Positions 7,318 to 7,444 of a DNA stretch of 7,444 nucleotides are shown one piece after another. How positions within the stretch are numbered: position 1 is the stretch's first letter; each line of letters starts with the position of its first letter. The stretch is from Prolixibacteraceae bacterium (lineage in GTDB: Bacteria > Bacteroidota > Bacteroidia > Bacteroidales > Prolixibacteraceae). The stretch lies in contig JALOCD010000154.1 of the NCBI GenBank assembly GCA_023228025.1, forward strand, positions 1 through 7,444, in the 5' to 3' direction. The translations under genes were made by a program, and so were the position numbers. The notes beneath the pieces are model-generated. The model had not been told where the DNA came from and ran no database searches. It saw nothing but the letters and a program-made list of their open reading frames with translations.

Positions 7318-7348
7318 GAGGGCGTCTAAAAAAGGATGCCCTCTTTTT
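7318..7348 (+). terminator. Intrinsic terminator of the three-gene operon
   Basis: GAGGGCGTCT (7318-7327) pairs with GGATGCCCTC (7334-7343) to give a 10-bp stem with two G-U wobbles and a six-A loop. TTTTT follows at 7344-7348. It starts 22 bases after the propeller gene stop codon. The stem, U-tract and position make a standard factor-independent terminator for the + strand unit. The minus strand lacks a good U-tract after the stem. Confidence 0.9.
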
Positions 7349-7353
7349 ATGCT

Positions 7354-7444
7354 TCAAATCGCAGAAAAATTCGGAACGAGAATAAATTCTGACAACCATT
7401 CTTGAACTTTCAGTTTGAAGTCTAAAATTGAGTTTTTAATGGTC
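7354..7444 (-). CDS. Possible 3' end of a convergent gene, partial
   Basis: On the minus strand a reading frame is open from the window edge to a TGA at 7354-7356, 29 codons. It reads through KVQEWLSEF and ends VPNFSAI. It would converge on the operon terminator and stop 5 bases beyond the T-run, a common arrangement. The peptide is not recognised. In sequence this A/T-rich a run of this length can occur by chance, so the call is weak. Confidence 0.2.
   Translation of the reverse strand, partial: TIKNSILDFKLKVQEWLSEFILVPNFSAI

Noticed and set aside
7352..7420. CTTCAAA (7352-7358) and TTTGAAG (7414-7420) as an inverted repeat pair.
   Set aside because: Seven bases in A/T-rich sequence with a 55-base spacer is expected by chance.

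Overview
The window is a stretch of a Bacteroidota genome encoding exported carbohydrate-processing enzymes. The lineage is inferred from three things: Sec signal peptides that all end in A|Q; start codons preceded by A/T-rich sequence rather than strong Shine-Dalgarno motifs; and the protein families present, which are typical of polysaccharide-degrading Bacteroidota. Genus cannot be determined from the sequence alone. No rRNA, tRNA, CRISPR array, transposase or complete insertion sequence was seen.

Layout, all major genes on the + strand. Bases 1-178 are a non-coding leader, possibly with the last codons of an upstream gene. Bases 179-1621 encode a Tat-exported Gfo/Idh/MocA family NAD(P)-dependent oxidoreductase. 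Bases 1622-1910 (289 bp) are intergenic. They hold a perfect 12-bp inverted repeat just after the stop codon and, further on, a roughly 101-bp palindromic repeat element with inverted TTTGACC/GGTCAAA ends. A tight three-gene unit follows: a 907-aa heparinase II/III-fold polysaccharide lyase candidate (1911-4634), a 418-aa CE15-like glucuronoyl (methyl) esterase candidate (4634-5890, overlapping the lyase stop by one base as TAATG), and a 458-aa BNR-4 beta-propeller protein (best start 5919, stop 7295). A clear intrinsic terminator at 7318-7348 closes the unit.

How the genes may work together (inference): the lyase would cleave a uronic-acid-containing polysaccharide by beta-elimination. The CE15-like esterase would remove ester groups from the uronic acid carboxylate. 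The propeller protein belongs to a fold shared by ulvan lyases and rhamnosyl-glucuronate-acting enzymes, and would act on the resulting oligosaccharides. The Tat-exported oxidoreductase may oxidise released sugars or glycosides. No SusC/SusD pair, regulator or sulfatase lies in the window, so the substrate cannot be fixed. The most interesting point is the compact lyase + CE15 + BNR-4 combination, a plausible uncharacterised degradation module for a uronate-ester glycan.
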